64,000 nt of DNA from SCRA01 sp035533275 (lineage in GTDB: Bacteria > Vulcanimicrobiota > Vulcanimicrobiia > Vulcanimicrobiales > SCRA01). The first letter of the stretch is position 1. The number at the start of each line of letters is the position of its first letter. Both the position numbers and the translations under genes were made by a program. Shown here piece after piece: positions 20,142-28,827 of this stretch. The notes under the pieces were generated by a model that saw nothing but the letters and a program-made list of their open reading frames with translations, was not told the origin of the DNA and made no database searches. Location: positions 55,842 to 119,841 of the forward strand of contig DATLUD010000020.1 in the NCBI GenBank assembly GCA_035533275.1, written 5' to 3'.

Positions 20142-20345
20142 ATGATCGTCGAGGGCGGGAGCGCCACGCCCGAGGAGATCGCCGCGGTTGTCGCGGCGAT
20201 CGAGAGCACCGTCGCCGCGCCAATGGCCGCCGCCGCGCCGGCGACGCCGCCGTGGCGCATCGCGGCGCGTCTTCCCGCGAGCGATCTCGACGCGGTGCGC
20301 CGGGCACGCGGCGCCTGGCATCTCTTCCGCCGCGGTCTCCGCTAG
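20142..20345 (+). CDS. acyl-CoA carboxylase epsilon-like small protein, 67 aa
   Basis: Short protein starting MIVEGGSATPEEIAAVVAAI, then a Pro/Ala linker, and ending with WRIAARL ... ARGAWHLFRRG. This pattern (xVxG.ATPEElAAvvAal, disordered linker, C-terminal W and AW..R residues) resembles the epsilon subunit of actinobacterial acyl-CoA carboxylases (AccE/PccE), which stabilises the alpha-beta complex. The position between the beta gene and the alpha gene supports it. It starts 7 nt after fabI. The stop codon TAG lies in palindromic element copy 3. The similarity is weak by nature in such a short protein, so the call is tentative. Confidence 0.55.
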   Translation: MIVEGGSATPEEIAAVVAAIESTVAAPMAAAAPATPPWRIAARLPASDLDAVRRARGAWHLFRRGLR

Positions 20346-20401
20346 CAGGGTGCGGAAGAACCCCTGCGCTGATCGCTAGGAGCGTTTCCGCACCCTGCTA
20401 G
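20342..20401. repeat. palindromic gene-end element, copy 3 (extended)
   Basis: The core CTAGCAGGGTGCGGAAGAAC followed by CCCTGC matches copy 2, and a second inverted half (TTCCGCACCCTGCTAG, 20386-20401) pairs over 16 bp with 20342-20357. The left arm holds the TAG stop of the 67-aa gene and the right arm holds the TAG stop of the minus-strand amidase (complement of 20398-20400). A clear bidirectional terminator arrangement between convergent genes. Confidence 0.8.
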
Positions 20402-21825
20402 AGGCCGTGGACCCCGCCGGGGTCGATCGGCACCAGCGCAGCTAGGCCCGCGTCGGCCTCGAAGGCCGCCGCCGCGGAGAGCAGTGGCGCCTCGCCGCGC
20501 GGCGGCCCGATCATCTGCAGGCCCACGGGAAGCCCCTCGGCGGTGAAACCGCACGGCAGGGAGAGCGCGGGGGATGCGGCGAGGGTGATGGCATACGTGG
20601 CGATCAGCCAATCCACGTAGTTGTCGAAACGCCGCCCCTCGACTTGGTCCACGTAGCGCACGTCGACGTCGAAGGGCGGAACGATCACGGCCGGCGCGAG
20701 CAGGATCGGGTAGCGCTCGAAGAAGGCGGCCACGCGCGCGTAAAGCGCGCCGCGAGCCCGCTCGGCCCGCCCGATATCCTCGGCGCTCAGCCTGCACCCG
20801 GCCTCGATGTTCCACACCACCTCGGGCTTGAGCGCGTGGCGATGCTCGGCCAGCAAGGGCGACATGCGCTCCGCGAAGCCCGCGGCGCGCAGCGTCTGGA
20901 AGATCTCGCGGGCGTCGGAGAGATCCGGCGAGACTTCTTCGACGCGCACGCCCAGCGCCTCGAAGCGCCGGGCAGCGGCGTCGCAGACGTCTCGCACGGC
21001 TCGCGACACCGGCATGATCCCGCCGAGATCGGGCGCGTAGGCCATGCGCTCCGGCAAGCGCGGGCGGTCGACGGCCTCGACGAACGGACGCGCCGGCGCG
21101 TCGAACGAGAGCGGATCCTCGGGATGGTGGCCGCACATCGCGTCCAGCAGCAGCGCCACGTCCCCCACGCTGCGGCCCATCGGGCCGTTCACCGAGAGGG
21201 TGTCGAACGGCAGCGGCGCGGGACCGTGAGCGACGCGGCCGGGCGAAGGACGCAGGCCCACCACTCCGCAGTAGCTCGCCGGAATGCGCAGCGAGCCGCC
21301 GAGATCCGAGCCGGTGGCCAGCCACACCTCGCCGCAGGCCAGCGCCACCGCCGATCCGCCCGACGAGCCGCCGCTGGTGCGCGAGAGATCCCAGGGGTTG
21401 CGCGTCTTGCCGAAGACCTCGTTGAACGTGTTCGCGCCGGCGCCGAACTCCGGCGTGTTCGACTTGGCGATCACGATCGCGCCCCGCTCCTCCAGGCGCT
21501 CGACCAAGATGTCGGAGCGCTCCGGCACGTGATCGGCATAGATGGTGGAGCCGTACGTGGTTCGCACGCCCGCGACGTCGGTCAAATCCTTCACCGCGAT
21601 GGGCAGGCCGGCCAGCCACGCCGGATGGTCGCGGCGCCCCTCGCTCAAGCGCTGCAACGCCGAGCGCGCACGCTCGGCGCAGAGCGTGGGCAAGGCGTTG
21701 ACCTTGGCCTCCACCTGGGCGATCCGCGTCAACGCCGCCTCGAGCAGATCGCGGGGATGGAGCTCGCCCGCGCGCAAGAGGCGCACCGCCTCGCGCGCCG
21801 AGAGACGCAGCACGTCGGTCAGCAT
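20398..21825 (-). CDS. amidase signature family protein
   Basis: 475-residue amidase-signature hydrolase, full length. Triad elements: Lys in LPIAVKDLTDVAG, Gly/Ser loop RTSGGSSGGSAVALA, nucleophile segment GSDLGGSLRIPASYCG (the classical GSDxGGSIRxPA signature). Similar to fatty-acid amide/6-aminohexanoate-cyclic-dimer type amidases and to GatA, but without linked gatBC genes. I used the ATG at 21825 (MLTDVLRLSAREAVRLL), where amidase homology normally begins; the frame continues upstream into the start of the divergent carboxylase gene. Substrate unknown. Confidence 0.88.
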   Translation of the reverse strand: MLTDVLRLSAREAVRLLRAGELHPRDLLEAALTRIAQVEAKVNALPTLCAERARSALQRLSEGRRDHPAWLAGLPIAVKDLTDVAGVRTTYGSTIYADHVPERSDILVERLEERGAIVIAKSNTPEFGAGANTFNEVFGKTRNPWDLSRTSGGSSGGSAVALACGEVWLATGSDLGGSLRIPASYCGVVGLRPSPGRVAHGPAPLPFDTLSVNGPMGRSVGDVALLLDAMCGHHPEDPLSFDAPARPFVEAVDRPRLPERMAYAPDLGGIMPVSRAVRDVCDAAARRFEALGVRVEEVSPDLSDAREIFQTLRAAGFAERMSPLLAEHRHALKPEVVWNIEAGCRLSAEDIGRAERARGALYARVAAFFERYPILLAPAVIVPPFDVDVRYVDQVEGRRFDNYVDWLIATYAITLAASPALSLPCGFTAEGLPVGLQMIGPPRGEAPLLSAAAAFEADAGLAALVPIDPGGVHGL

Positions 21826-21886
21826 GACCCACGATTCCCGGCAGGACGGCGTGGCTTCCTCCGCCAAGGCCGGAACGTCGTCGACG

Positions 21887-23677
21887 TTGCGGAGGTTTCG
21901 GGCCATCTTCAGCAAGCTCTTGATCGCCAACCGCGGTGAGATCGCCGTGCGCGTCCTGCGCACCGCTCGCGAGATGGGCATCGCCACCGTGGCCGTCTAC
22001 TCCGAAGCCGACCGCGACGCGCTGCACGTGCGCCTGGCCGACGAGGCGTATCTGCTGGGGCCCGCTCAGCCGGCGCTGTCGTACTTGAACGTGGAGCGGC
22101 TCCTCGAGGTTGCGCGCGCCTCGGGCGCGCAGGCCGTCCATCCCGGTTACGGCTTTCTCGCCGAGAACGCCGCGTTCGCGCGCGCCGTGATCGCCGCCGG
22201 CTTGGTCTGGGTCGGTCCGAATCCCGACGCCATCGACGCGATGGGCGACAAAGTGCGCGCGCGCGAGGCCATGGTGGCCGCGGGCGTCCCGGTGGTTCCG
22301 GGCACCATCGCGCCCTTGGCGGGAGCCGCCGACGCCGTGCGCGTGGCCAAGGAGATCGGACTCCCCATCGCGCTGAAGGCATCCGGCGGAGGGGGCGGCA
22401 AGGGCATGAAGGTCGCCCGCACGCTCGACGAGGTCGAGCCGGCCTTCAACGTCGCCCAGCGCGAGGCGCAGGCGTACTTCAAGAACCCGACCATCTACGT
22501 CGAGAAGTATCTCGAGAACCCCAAGCACGTGGAGCTCCAAGTGCTCGCCGACAAGCACGGCAACGTGATCTCCGTCGGCGAGCGCGACTGCTCGCTCCAG
22601 CGCCGTCACCAGAAGCTCTTCGAAGAGGCGCCTCCGCAGGTCCCCGAGCGCATCCTCGAGCAGCTGCGCGAAGCCGGCGTGCGCGCCGCGCGGGCGATTG
22701 GCTACGACAGCGCCGGGACGATCGAGTCGCTGGTCAGCGGCGAGCAGTTCTACTTCCTGGAGATGAACACGCGCATCCAGGTGGAGCACACGATCACCGA
22801 AGAGCTCACCGGGATCGACTTGATCCGCGAGCAGATCCGCGCGGCCGCCGGCGAGCCGCTCTCCGTGACGCAGAGCGAGGTGCGCCCGCGCGGCCACGCC
22901 ATCGAGGTGCGCGTCAACGCCGAGGACCCCTCGGACAACTTCCGCCCCGCGCCGGGCACGATTACCGCCTACCGCGAGCCCGCGGGCTTGGGCGTGCGCA
23001 TCGACTCCGCCGCCTATGCCGGCTGCACCATTCCCCCCGACTACGACTCCATGGTGGCCAAGCTCGTGGTCTGGGCTCCCACCCGGGAGCAGGCACTGGC
23101 GCGCCTCGACCGCGCGCTCTGGGAGTATCGCATCGGCGGCGTGGTGACCACGATCCCGTTCTTCCGCGAGCTCCTGCGTCACCCGGCCGTGGTCGACGCC
23201 GGCTACGGCACGGCCACGCTCGAGCCGTTCGCGCTGGAGGCCGCGCCGCGTCTGCGCGCCGCCGCCGGCGCCGCTCCCCACGCGGAGCACGCGGAGGGCG
23301 CCCCCTCACCCGGAGGCGAGACCATCCGCGTGGAGGTCAACGACAAGCTCTATCGCGTGCGGCTGGTCGATCGCCCCGCATCCGCGGCGGCACCCGCCAC
23401 GGCGAACGGACGCGCCCCCGCGCCGCGGCGAACGAAAGCGCCATCCAAGCGGATCGTCCACGGCGGGAACGATGTGCGGTCGCCCATGCACGGAGTGGTC
23501 GCCGAGATCGCCGTGAAGGAGGGGCAGGATGTCGCCGAGGGCGATCTGGTCGCGGTCGTCGAGGCGATGAAGATGATGAACGAGATCCGCGCGCACAAAG
23601 CTGGCACGGTGGCGAAGGTGCATGCGTCCGCCGGAGCGTCCGTGGACGTGGACGCGCCGCTGGTCACGCTCGCCTGA
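21887..23677 (+). CDS. acyl-CoA carboxylase alpha: biotin carboxylase + BCCP
   Basis: About 590-596 residues. The ATP-grasp biotin carboxylase part runs from IFSKLLIANRGEIAVRVLR through VHPGYGFLAENA, the glycine loop KASGGGGGKGMKV and MNTRIQVEHTITEE to about residue 450. A Pro/Ala linker leads to a C-terminal biotinyl domain with the biotinylation site EAMKMMNEI near residue 560. It carboxylates biotin for the beta subunit (16889-18448). The start is unusual: homology expects MFSKLL where the codon is ATC (21905), with GGAGG nine nucleotides before it; the nearest ordinary start is TTG at 21887, which lacks a ribosome site, or an ATG at 21824. Confidence 0.92.
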   Translation: MRRFRAIFSKLLIANRGEIAVRVLRTAREMGIATVAVYSEADRDALHVRLADEAYLLGPAQPALSYLNVERLLEVARASGAQAVHPGYGFLAENAAFARAVIAAGLVWVGPNPDAIDAMGDKVRAREAMVAAGVPVVPGTIAPLAGAADAVRVAKEIGLPIALKASGGGGGKGMKVARTLDEVEPAFNVAQREAQAYFKNPTIYVEKYLENPKHVELQVLADKHGNVISVGERDCSLQRRHQKLFEEAPPQVPERILEQLREAGVRAARAIGYDSAGTIESLVSGEQFYFLEMNTRIQVEHTITEELTGIDLIREQIRAAAGEPLSVTQSEVRPRGHAIEVRVNAEDPSDNFRPAPGTITAYREPAGLGVRIDSAAYAGCTIPPDYDSMVAKLVVWAPTREQALARLDRALWEYRIGGVVTTIPFFRELLRHPAVVDAGYGTATLEPFALEAAPRLRAAAGAAPHAEHAEGAPSPGGETIRVEVNDKLYRVRLVDRPASAAAPATANGRAPAPRRTKAPSKRIVHGGNDVRSPMHGVVAEIAVKEGQDVAEGDLVAVVEAMKMMNEIRAHKAGTVAKVHASAGASVDVDAPLVTLA

Positions 23678-23680
23678 CGC

Positions 23681-24853
23681 ATGCGCGACGAAACGCTGAT
23701 CACGCTTGCGGGGCGTGATCCGAAGCGATCCCACGGGGCCGTCAACACGCCGGTCTATCACGCCTCGACGATCGCGTTCGAGCGCGTGGCGGAGATGGTG
23801 GAGGCTCACGACCGTCCCTTCGAGCCCGGAACGATCGTCTACGGGCGCTTCGGCACCCCCACCACGTTCGCGCTCGAGGAGGCGGTGGCCACGCTGGAAG
23901 GCGGGCATCGCGCCATCGCCGTCTCGTCGGGCCTGGCCGCCATCACCGCGGCGCTCGGCGCCTTCGCCAAGGCCGGCGGCCACGTGCTGGTCGCCGATTC
24001 GAGCTACGGCCCCACCCGGTCGTTCTGCGAGCGCGGCCTGACCGCCGGCGGCGTCGAGGTCACGTACTACGACCCCTCCATCGGCAGCGCCATCGAGGCG
24101 TTGCTGCGCCCCAACACCACGGCAATCTACCTTGAGTCGCCGGGCTCGCTCACGTTCGAGGTGCAGGACGTTCCCGCGATCACCGCCGTGGCGCGCCGCC
24201 ATGGCATCCCCACCGTCATCGACAACACCTGGGCCACGCCGTACTTCTTCAAGCCCTTCGCCCACGGCATCGACGTCTCGGTACACGCCGCCACCAAGTA
24301 CATCGGCGGCCACTCCGATCTGATGCTCGGCATCATCGTCGTCAACGAGGAGAACTTCGACCGCGTGCGGCGCCACGTCGCACTCCTCGGTCACTCGGCC
24401 GCCCCCGACGACTGCTTCCTCGCGCTGCGCGGCCTGCGCACGCTGGCCGTGCGCCTGCGGCGTCACCAGGAGAGCGCTCTGGCCGTGGCGCGCTGGCTCG
24501 CCGAGCGTCCCGAAGTCGAGCGCGTCCTGCACCCGGCCCTGCCGAGCTGCCCCGGTCACGAGCTGTGGCGGCGCGATTTCCTGGGTTCCTCGGGCCTCTT
24601 CTCGCTCGTGCTCCGGCCGGTTGCCCTCGAGCGCGTGCACGCCATGCTGGAGTCGCTCGAGCTCTTCGCGCTGGGCTACAGCTGGGGCGGGTTCGAGAGC
24701 CTGGCCATTCCGACCGATCCCGCTCCGCTGCGCACGGCCGCCTCGTGGCGCGCGCAGGGCCCTGTCGTCCGGCTCCACATCGGTCTGGAGGATCCCGCCG
24801 ACCTCCTCGCCGATCTCGAGCAAGGCCTCGCGCGGCTAGCCGCTACGTCTTGA
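23681..24853 (+). CDS. metC: cystathionine beta-lyase-type PLP enzyme
   Basis: 390-residue Cys/Met-metabolism fold-type I enzyme that acts on cystathionine-like substrates. The PLP lysine is Lys206 in SVHAATKYIGGHSD, with a YGRFGTPTTFALEEA phosphate-binding loop from the neighbouring subunit and the aspartate in TVIDNTWATPYFF. The sequence style (YGRxGTPTT) matches the MetC group rather than MetB or MetY. It begins 3 nt after the carboxylase stop and overlaps the convergent hxlR-type gene by 11 bp. A gamma-lyase function remains possible. Confidence 0.85.
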   Translation: MRDETLITLAGRDPKRSHGAVNTPVYHASTIAFERVAEMVEAHDRPFEPGTIVYGRFGTPTTFALEEAVATLEGGHRAIAVSSGLAAITAALGAFAKAGGHVLVADSSYGPTRSFCERGLTAGGVEVTYYDPSIGSAIEALLRPNTTAIYLESPGSLTFEVQDVPAITAVARRHGIPTVIDNTWATPYFFKPFAHGIDVSVHAATKYIGGHSDLMLGIIVVNEENFDRVRRHVALLGHSAAPDDCFLALRGLRTLAVRLRRHQESALAVARWLAERPEVERVLHPALPSCPGHELWRRDFLGSSGLFSLVLRPVALERVHAMLESLELFALGYSWGGFESLAIPTDPAPLRTAASWRAQGPVVRLHIGLEDPADLLADLEQGLARLAATS

Positions 24854-25205
24854 CCGGGTCCGTCTCGTCGGTCATCCACCGCTCGGCCCAGATGGCCAGC
24901 GGCCACAGCGCATCGCGCAGCTCGGAACCCTTCTCCGTCAACGTGTAGGTGATGCGCAACGGTGGGCCCGGCTCGATGTCCCGCCGGACGAGCCCTTCTT
25001 CTTCGAGCTCGCGCAGGCGCTCCGTGAGCAAACGGTCCGAGAGTCCGGGAATCGCCCCGAGGAGCTCGTTGAAGCGATGGTCGCCGGCGAGAAGCGCGCG
25101 CAAGATCGCACCCGACCAGCGCTTGCCTACCAGCTCGATCGCTCGGTGAAAGCGCGGACAGAACTCCGTCCAGCTGCGTTCGCCATGCGTCCCTTCCGTC
25201 GTCAT
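24843..25205 (-). CDS. HxlR family transcriptional regulator
   Basis: 120-residue winged-helix regulator. A conserved Cys near the N-terminus (FCPRFHRAIELVGKRWSGAIL, about Cys16) is typical of HxlR/YodB/QorR regulators that sense quinones, aldehydes or thiol stress. The recognition helix region RFNELLGAIPGLSDRLLTERLRELEEEGLV is intact. I chose the ATG at 25205; an ATG at 25250 would add 15 non-conserved residues. It is divergent from doxX, with a three-half-site operator in between, so it likely represses doxX-yceI and itself. Confidence 0.9.
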   Translation of the reverse strand: MTTEGTHGERSWTEFCPRFHRAIELVGKRWSGAILRALLAGDHRFNELLGAIPGLSDRLLTERLRELEEEGLVRRDIEPGPPLRITYTLTEKGSELRDALWPLAIWAERWMTDETDPVKT

Positions 25206-25260
25206 CGTCGTACCGTATTTCCGCCTCGTCGGCCCCGTATCATGTGGCATTTTTGGCTAC

Positions 25261-25325
25261 TTGACATAAGTTACTCACCTATAGTAGCATAATAACGAGA
25301 AACTTACAATTGGTAAGATACTTAC
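25261..25325. promoter_or_regulatory. HxlR-type operator/promoter region
   Basis: An unusually AT-rich patch in a GC-rich window. It carries three half-sites: CTTAC (25303-25307), GTAAG (25313-25317) and CTTAC (25321-25325), giving two overlapping palindromes, CTTACaattgGTAAG and GTAAGataCTTAC. A related GTTAC lies at 25270. TTGACA (25261-25266) is a possible -35 element, with no ideal -10 at 17 nt. The third half-site abuts the doxX ribosome site, a good position for repression. Confidence 0.6.
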
Positions 25326-25338
25326 GGAGGATTCCCCT

Positions 25339-25854
25339 TTGGCTTCGGCTCTCGCGCTCCTGATCGCCCGGCTCATGATCGGGCCGGCCCTCGCGGCGCA
25401 CGGTGCCCAAAAGCTCCTCGGCTGGTTCGGGGGTCATGGGCTCAAGGCGACTGCCGGCATCTTCGGTTCCATCGGCTTTCCGGCGCCGCTGCTCATGGCC
25501 GCTTTGGCCTCCCTCGGCGAGATCGGCGGAGGCCTGCTGCTCGCGCTGGGGTGGCTCAACCCCGTGGGCCCCGCGATCATCGTCTCCGTGATGCTCGTCG
25601 CCGCCGTCAGCGTCCACGCCCGCAACGGATTCTTCGCCATGAAGAACGGCTACGAGCTCCCTTGGATGTACGCGGCCTCCGCAATCGCCCTGGCCTTCGC
25701 CGGGCCCGGGGCGATCTCGCTCGACGCACTCGCGCCCATCCCGGCCCTCTCCGACCCCGCGACGGCGTGGCTGCTCATCGCGATCGGCGCCCTCGGCGGG
25801 CTGCTCGTCCTCGCGCTGCGCCGCGCTCCTCGGACCGGCGGCCAGAGCGCCTGA
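25339..25854 (+). CDS. DoxX family membrane protein
   Basis: 171-residue four-helix membrane protein of the DoxX/YphA family (LLIARLMIGPALAAHGAQKLLGWFGG at the N-terminus, split by a short turn; HARNGFFAMKNGYELPW before helix 3). In Mycobacterium a DoxX homologue joins a thiol-oxidation membrane complex, and HxlR regulators often control such genes after electrophile stress. The TTG start is supported by GGAGG eight nucleotides upstream. It is probably co-transcribed with yceI, 66 nt downstream. Confidence 0.88.
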   Translation: MASALALLIARLMIGPALAAHGAQKLLGWFGGHGLKATAGIFGSIGFPAPLLMAALASLGEIGGGLLLALGWLNPVGPAIIVSVMLVAAVSVHARNGFFAMKNGYELPWMYAASAIALAFAGPGAISLDALAPIPALSDPATAWLLIAIGALGGLLVLALRRAPRTGGQSA

Positions 25855-25920
25855 CACGCGACGCTCTCGAACCGCCACCTCATTTCATCGCACCTTGCTC
25901 AGACGAAAGGCATCCGCACG

Positions 25921-26466
25921 ATGACCACCCAGACCCTCGACTCCGCCGCCACCTGGCAGATCGACGCCACGCACTCCAGCGCCGACTTCGCCGTCCGCCA
26001 CATGATGATCGCCAAGGTGAAGGGCACCTTCCGCGTCACGGCCGGCTCCGTGGAAACGGCGGCCGGCAACGCGATCCCCACCAGCGTGCAAGCCACGGTC
26101 GACGCCGCCTCCGTGAGCACGCGCGAGGCGGATCGCGACGCGCACCTGCGCTCGGCGGACTTCTTCGACGTCGAGCGCTTCCCCACGATGGAGTTCCGCT
26201 CAACGCGCATCGCCAAGCAAGACGAGACGCATTTCACGGTCACGGGCGACCTCACGCTGCATGGCGTGACCAAGACCGTCGAGCTCGCCGCGGAGTACGA
26301 GGGCGGCGGCAAGGATCCGTGGGGCAACCAGCGCATCGCCTATAGCGCGCACGCGCAGATCAACCGCAAGGACTTCGGCCTGGAGTGGAACGCGGCACTG
26401 GAGACCGGCGGCGTCCTGGTGGGCGAGCAGGTCGAGATCTCGCTGACCATCGAGGCGGTGAAGTAG
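25921..26466 (+). CDS. YceI family protein
   Basis: 181-residue YceI-like lipocalin-type barrel. Family features: TWQIDATHSSADFAVRHMMIAKVKGTF opening (read as TWQIDATHSSADF then AVRHMMIAKVKG), SADFFDVERFPTMEF and GDLTLHGVTKTVEL. There is no signal peptide, so it is a cytosolic member. YceI proteins bind polyisoprenoid or lipid-like ligands and are often induced by acid or organic stress. It follows doxX under the HxlR-type regulator, suggesting a common response. Confidence 0.92.
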   Translation: MTTQTLDSAATWQIDATHSSADFAVRHMMIAKVKGTFRVTAGSVETAAGNAIPTSVQATVDAASVSTREADRDAHLRSADFFDVERFPTMEFRSTRIAKQDETHFTVTGDLTLHGVTKTVELAAEYEGGGKDPWGNQRIAYSAHAQINRKDFGLEWNAALETGGVLVGEQVEISLTIEAVK

Positions 26467-26655
26467 CTCTTCCCCGGAATCGCGGATCGACGTCACACGC
26501 ACATCGCCAAGCGGCTGGGGCATGCCTCACGAGGGGCGCTCCGACATCGGCCCGGAGACAGGAAGTCGAGAGGGCCGATGCGCCGACGAGCGGCCCCGAG
26601 GGAGGAATGCCCCGGCCGCTTGGCAACGATGGGACGAACGTCGATCGGCGATTCC

Positions 26656-28827
26656 CTAGCCGCGGCGGCGCAGCAGCAGCGAGTTCCCGACCACGAAGAG
26701 GCTGGAGAAGCCCATCGCCGCGGCCGCCATCACGGGGTGCACGATGCCCACGACGGCCAGCGGCACGAGCACCACGTTGTAGGCGAAGGCCCAGAACAGG
26801 TTCTGCTTGATCGTGCGCATCGTGGCGCGCGAGAGGTCGATCGCCGCGGCCACGGCCCGCGGATCCCCGGAGAGGATGGCCGCGTCGGCCGCCTCCATCG
26901 CGATCTCCGTGCCCCCGCCCATCGCCAAGCCGACGTCGGCACTGGCCAGCGCCGGGGCGTCGTTGATGCCGTCGCCCACGAACGCCACCCGCCGCCCCTC
27001 GCCGCGCAACGCGCGCACGAACTCCGCCTTGCCCTCCGGCGAGACCTCTCCCAGCGCGCGGTCGATGCCCGCGGCCCGCGCCACCGCCTCCGCCGCCTCG
27101 CGGCGGTCGCCGCTCACCAGCGCGGTCGTGATGCCCCGCTCGTGCAGGGCGGCAACCGCCTCGCGCGCAGTCGGCCGCAGCGTGTCGGCGATCTCGATCT
27201 CCCCCAAGAACTGCTCGCCGCGCGCGACGTACGCCACCGAGGCATCCTCGCGCATTGGCGGCAAGAGACGTTCCAGGGACTCCGCGCTCACGCCGTCATC
27301 GGAGAGGAACGCCCGCGTCCCCACGCGCGCCTCCCGCCCTTCGACCAGCGCGCGTACCCCGCGCCCGCGCTCGGCCACCGACTCGCTCGCCCGCGGCAAA
27401 GCAATACCGCGCTCCTGCGCCGCTCGCACGATCGCCGCCGCCAGCGGGTGCGAGGAGGCGCGTTCCACGGCCGCCGCGACGGCGAGGAGCTCCCGCTCGT
27501 CGACGCCGTCGGCGCCGTGCGCGCCTACCACTTCCGGACGTCCGCGCGTCAGCGTCCCCGTCTTGTCGAAGACCACGGCCTCGACCCCGCCGATGCGCTC
27601 CAGCGACTCCGCGCCCTTGAAGAGCACGCCGCGCTGGGCGCCCACCCCCACCGCCACCATGATCGCCGTGGGTGTCGCCAAGCCCATGGCGCACGGACAG
27701 GCCACGACCAGGACCGCGACGGCAGCGATCAGCGCCTCCGACCACGGGTGACCCGCGATCATCCAGCCGACCAGGGTCAGCGCGGCAACCGCGAGGATGA
27801 CGGGAACGAAGACGCCGGCAACCCGATCGGCCAGGCGCTGCACCGGCGCCCGCGAGCCTTGCGCCTCGCGCACCACCGCCACGATGCGGGCGAGCACCGT
27901 GCCCGCGCCGACCGCCTGCGCGCGCACCTCCAACGCGGCATCCCCGTTGAGCGTTCCGCCCGTCACGGAGGAGCCTGGAGCCACCTCCACGGGGATCGGC
28001 TCACCGGTGAGCATCGAGACGTCCACGGCCCCGCTGCCCGCCGCCACCACCCCGTCGACGGGGATGCGCTCGCCGGGCGGCACGATCACCACGTCTCCGC
28101 GCACCACGCGGTCGATCGCGATCTCACGCGTCTGACCATCCGCGCCACGGATCCGCGCCGTCTGCGGGCGCAGCGACATGAGCGCCCGGATGGCGAGATT
28201 GGTGCGCCCTTTTGCCACCGCCTCGAGGTACTTGCCGAGATAGATCAGCACGACGATCGCGACGACGCTCTCGAAGTACGTCGGACGCATCGCGAGCATG
28301 GCGTAGACCGAGTACGCGAGGGCCGCCGTGGAGCCGAGGGAGACCAGCGTGTCCATGTTGGCCGCGCCGTGGCGCAGTTGCGTGAGCGCGCCGCGGTGGA
28401 AGCCGAAGCCCACCACGCCCCATGCCGGGATCGCCAGCGCGAGCATCAGCCAGTCCTTGCCGGTGAACGCCGGCACGGCCATGCCGAGGAGCAGTGTCGG
28501 CACCAGCAGCGCCACGCCCAAGACGAGGATGCGGCGGCTGCGCGCCAGCTCGCGCTCGCGGCGCCGTGCGTCCTCGTCCTCCGCCTCCAAGCCGGCGTTC
28601 TCCACGGGGCGCGCGTGGTATCCCGCCTGCTCAACGGCCGCCTCCAGCGCCTCGATCGAGACGGCGGCGTCGTGCGCGATCAGCGCGCGCTCCGTGGCCA
28701 GGTTGACCCCCGCCGACTCCACGCCGGGCACGCGCTCGAGGTACTTGGTGACGCGCGCGACGCACGACGCGCACGTCATCCCCTCGACCGCGAGCTCCGT
28801 CTTACTCGGCGAGCGCGTATCCGGCAT
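26656..28827 (-). CDS. copA: CopA copper-exporting P1B-type ATPase
   Basis: 723-residue Cu(I) efflux pump in the inner membrane. One N-terminal heavy-metal domain (MTCASC, Cys19/Cys22), two helices MA/MB, actuator loop TGEP (274-277), intramembrane metal motif CPC (377-379) in ACPCAMGLATP, phosphorylated Asp421 in DKTGT, the P1B His460 in SSHP, and the hinge GDGINDAPAL. Full length for the family. Its start overlaps copZ by 26 nt and it closes the csoR-copZ-copA operon. The last helices hold the MGFSSL..NSLLL motif typical of Cu(I) pumps. Confidence 0.96.
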   Translation of the reverse strand: MPDTRSPSKTELAVEGMTCASCVARVTKYLERVPGVESAGVNLATERALIAHDAAVSIEALEAAVEQAGYHARPVENAGLEAEDEDARRRERELARSRRILVLGVALLVPTLLLGMAVPAFTGKDWLMLALAIPAWGVVGFGFHRGALTQLRHGAANMDTLVSLGSTAALAYSVYAMLAMRPTYFESVVAIVVLIYLGKYLEAVAKGRTNLAIRALMSLRPQTARIRGADGQTREIAIDRVVRGDVVIVPPGERIPVDGVVAAGSGAVDVSMLTGEPIPVEVAPGSSVTGGTLNGDAALEVRAQAVGAGTVLARIVAVVREAQGSRAPVQRLADRVAGVFVPVILAVAALTLVGWMIAGHPWSEALIAAVAVLVVACPCAMGLATPTAIMVAVGVGAQRGVLFKGAESLERIGGVEAVVFDKTGTLTRGRPEVVGAHGADGVDERELLAVAAAVERASSHPLAAAIVRAAQERGIALPRASESVAERGRGVRALVEGREARVGTRAFLSDDGVSAESLERLLPPMREDASVAYVARGEQFLGEIEIADTLRPTAREAVAALHERGITTALVSGDRREAAEAVARAAGIDRALGEVSPEGKAEFVRALRGEGRRVAFVGDGINDAPALASADVGLAMGGGTEIAMEAADAAILSGDPRAVAAAIDLSRATMRTIKQNLFWAFAYNVVLVPLAVVGIVHPVMAAAAMGFSSLFVVGNSLLLRRRG

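Noticed and set aside
16649..20260. 1203-codon minus-strand frame across the carboxylase, unknown and fabI genes
   Set aside because: Spans several real plus-strand genes with intergenic gaps, an artefact of GC-rich third positions.
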